Positions 62,366 to 64,000 of a DNA stretch of 64,000 nucleotides are shown here, piece after piece; within the stretch, counting starts at the first letter, position 1, and every line of letters begins with the position of its first letter. Source of the stretch: Limonium bicolor (Eukaryota > Streptophyta > Magnoliopsida > Caryophyllales > Plumbaginaceae); contig CM041777.1 of the NCBI GenBank assembly GCA_023374045.1, positions 103,246,046 to 103,310,045 of the forward strand. Direction: 5' to 3'. The position numbers were made by a program, and so were the translations under genes. Under the pieces are notes generated by a model that saw only the letters and a list, made by a program, of their open reading frames with translations, was not told where the DNA came from and made no database searches.

Positions 62366-63386
62366 TTTATACCCAAAATTTTACCCCCCAAAAGAGAGTC
62401 TCTTAAGGCATAAGTGCTAAAAGGGTGGTTTGATCAAGTGATACAGAATCCCAGTTCGATCGGCACGTTTTGAGGTAAAAGCAAAAGAACTTGTGAGACT
62501 AGGAGGTAGAAAATGAATAAGTAGAAAAAGTGTAATGTCATCTTCTTTTCTTTGCAAGTTCAAATTTTAAGTGCTAAAAAGTAGAACTTATGGGATTGAT
62601 GATAAGGGGAAATATTACTAGACACGAAAGCCAAGACGGTCCAAGCCCAATCCGGGCCCAAGACCCCACTTCAGGACCCTACTCGGGCTCAAGACCAGAC
62701 CCCAAGCTCCAATCCAGGCCCCTGCCCAGTCCCTAGTTCGGGCCCCCTGCCCTGCGTCTGGGCCTACATCCCACCCCGCGCTTTGCGCCCAGGCATCTTA
62801 CCCCGCACCCTGCATTCTACACCTGAGCTTTACACCCCGTGCCCCACACCTTGGGGGCCAGAATGATTTACAAGAAGAAGAGTATTAAAGTTAGAAGGAT
62901 TTCTCCATTAAAATAATGCCACATGTACAAGGGTTTAAAGATAGACTTCACCTTATAAATTCTATAAATAGAGATAAGGGGCTCATATGTAAAGCGACAC
63001 AACACGACACAACACAAGATAAGTGAGAGAAATACTTAGAAATCTCTCAAAGGTTGTAATACCCAAAGATTATGAGAGAAATAAAGATATTGCCAAAGAG
63101 TGGACATATGCCAGTTTATTGGCCGAACCACTATATTTCTTGGTGTTTGGTTTATCGGTGATAGTCTTTCGATGTTAGCATGCAGAATAAAATCACACAT
63201 TTTCAGAGAGAAAGCTTACGAGATGGCTTAGGAGCCCTGAAAATTATGAAAATGCCTCTTGTGATGACCAAGCTGCCACCTATGCCTCAAAACGCGTGGA
63301 ACAACCTAGGATTTTTTCCCCTTTGATCAAACTACCCTTACGCTTTGATATACCGTTTCCCAGGGGTCAAAATTTTGGGTATAACA
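62366..63386 (-). repeat. 3' LTR of a minus-strand LTR retrotransposon
   Basis: On the minus strand it starts TGTTATACCCAAAATTTTG at 63386 and ends near 62366 with the inverted form of the same ends (tatacccaaaatttt at 62368-62382), about 1,020 bp. A polypurine tract lies directly upstream of the start, which fixes the orientation. Within it, 62640-62860 is an unusually C-rich block on the plus strand. A plus-strand 'ctataaatagagat' (62963-62976) and 'aataaag' (63080-63086) look promoter-like in the opposite direction, so the orientation is not beyond doubt. Confidence 0.7.
62640..62860. repeat. C-rich degenerate repeat block inside the LTR
   Basis: A run of loosely repeated words such as aagacccc, ccaagc, cgggccc, ctgcccc and ccccgc makes this about 220-bp stretch far richer in C than the AT-rich surroundings. 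Strand asymmetry is strong (C well above G). Confidence 0.75.
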
Positions 63387-63389
63387 AAT

Positions 63390-63400
63390 CCCCCCCCCTC
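63390..63400 (-). promoter_or_regulatory. Polypurine tract
   Basis: On the minus strand GAGGGGGGGGA lies 3 bases upstream of the LTR start TGTTATA. This is the site where plus-strand DNA synthesis would be primed and marks the LTR as a 3' LTR. Confidence 0.7.
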
Positions 63401-63636
63401 AACTATGCTTTTTAATGAAGATGAAAAGATAGTTGATGCTTGAGTGATACCTTAAAAGTTTTCCCGTCCTTAGAGAATTTGCCCCCTGTCTCGAGTTTCC
63501 ACCAAAGATCCATTGGTTGCGCCGAGCTATTCTGAGGTGCTGGTACCTAAAAGAGAACTCTAAATTTGTTGGTCTATTCTGAGGCACCAACTACCTAAAA
63601 TGTGAAATGCAAACTAAATTAAGAAAGAATATAGTA
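63401..63636. other. 3' untranslated part of the minus-strand element
   Basis: No coding frame. Two phrases 'ctattctgaggtgctggtac' and 'ctattctgaggcaccaacta' near 63530 and 63572 are diverged relatives of the tandem unit to the right. Confidence 0.5.
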
Positions 63637-64000
63637 AGCCAAGCATCTAAGGTTTCATGAACCTGTAAATGAATGAACTAAGCCGAGCATTTAAGGTGTC
63701 AGAAACTTGAAAATGAATGAACTATGCCGTGCATCTAAGGTGTTGGGAACCTGTAAAAAATAAACTACACCGAGTCTCTAAGGTGTCGGGAACTTGTAAG
63801 TGGAGGAAATATGCCGAGCATCTAAGGTGTCGGGAACCCAAAAGTGAAGGATATATGTCGAGCATCGAAGGTGTTGGGAACCTAAAAGTGAAGGAAATAC
63901 ACCAAGCATCTAAGGTATCGGGAACCTAAAAGTGAAGGAAATATGTCAAGAATCCAAGGTGTCGGGAACCTAAATGTGAAGGAAATACGCCGAGCATCTA
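63637..64000. repeat. 44-bp tandem repeat, at least 8 copies, runs off the window
   Basis: The unit is 'gccgagcatctaaggtgtcg' followed by 'ggaacctaaaagtgaaggaaatat' or close variants. Units start near 63637, 63681, 63725, 63769, 63813, 63857, 63901, 63945 and 63989. Divergence is higher at the left. Tandem repeats between pol and the PPT are well known in Tat/Ogre-type Ty3/gypsy elements, which suggests that lineage. Coding evidence lies outside the window. Confidence 0.92.

Noticed and set aside
62955..63090. Plus-strand orientation for the LTR at 62366-63386, from a TATA-like box and aataaa
   Set aside because: A polypurine tract abuts the minus-strand start and no PBS follows the plus-strand end. 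The plus orientation is kept only as a lower-probability alternative.

Overview
The window looks like intergenic, repeat-rich DNA from a flowering plant, most likely a eudicot. The evidence is plant-type Ty1/copia retrotransposons primed by initiator tRNA-Met, an En/Spm (CACTA) transposase, Stowaway- and hAT-type MITEs, and one clear host gene encoding an ALOG-domain (LSH family) nuclear protein. The species cannot be named from the sequence. Apart from the ALOG gene, almost everything recognisable is mobile DNA or its remains.

Layout. (1) 1-2636 is non-coding flank with diverged internal repeats. (2) 2637-26718 is a tandem LTR-internal-LTR-internal-LTR array of a large element read on the minus strand. 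The LTRs are about 4.44 kb and the internal domains about 5.37 kb, giving periods of 9,799 and 9,818 bp. The internal domains hold no gag or pol. They are crowded with short perfect hairpins, and the primer-binding site itself sits in a perfect 10-bp stem. This is best described as a LARD-like non-autonomous LTR retrotransposon and is the most unusual object here. (3) 26719-36600 is AT-rich and holds a tandem repeat of about 110 bp, a hAT-like element of 1.1 kb with two smaller MITEs nested in it, two more Stowaway MITEs, two larger inverted-repeat elements and a 5'-truncated LINE. (4) 37858-38628 is the ALOG gene. (5) 40494 to about 43990 is a partial CACTA transposon on the minus strand with a long open transposase frame. 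(6) 44000-54500 is mostly unassigned AT-rich DNA with a 418-bp perfect-looking foldback, minisatellites, G-tracts and a hAT MITE whose 8-bp target duplication is exact. (7) 54500-64000 is a set of retrotransposons nested in one another: a probable copia LTR and gag start, interrupted by a Tork/Tnt1-like copia element, interrupted by a SIRE-like copia element, interrupted by a minus-strand element whose 3' LTR, polypurine tract and 44-bp tandem repeats are visible.

Function. The ALOG gene is the only gene with a likely cellular role (transcriptional control of organ boundaries or meristems). The copia polyproteins are broken by stops and by nesting. The CACTA transposase keeps a long frame but lacks its usual downstream part, and the right terminus of the element was not found. 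The LARD-like array has no proteins of its own and, if mobile, would depend on enzymes made elsewhere. Its three-LTR structure is the expected product of unequal recombination between LTRs. All calls were made by eye. Database searches, RNA folding and dating by LTR divergence were not possible here.
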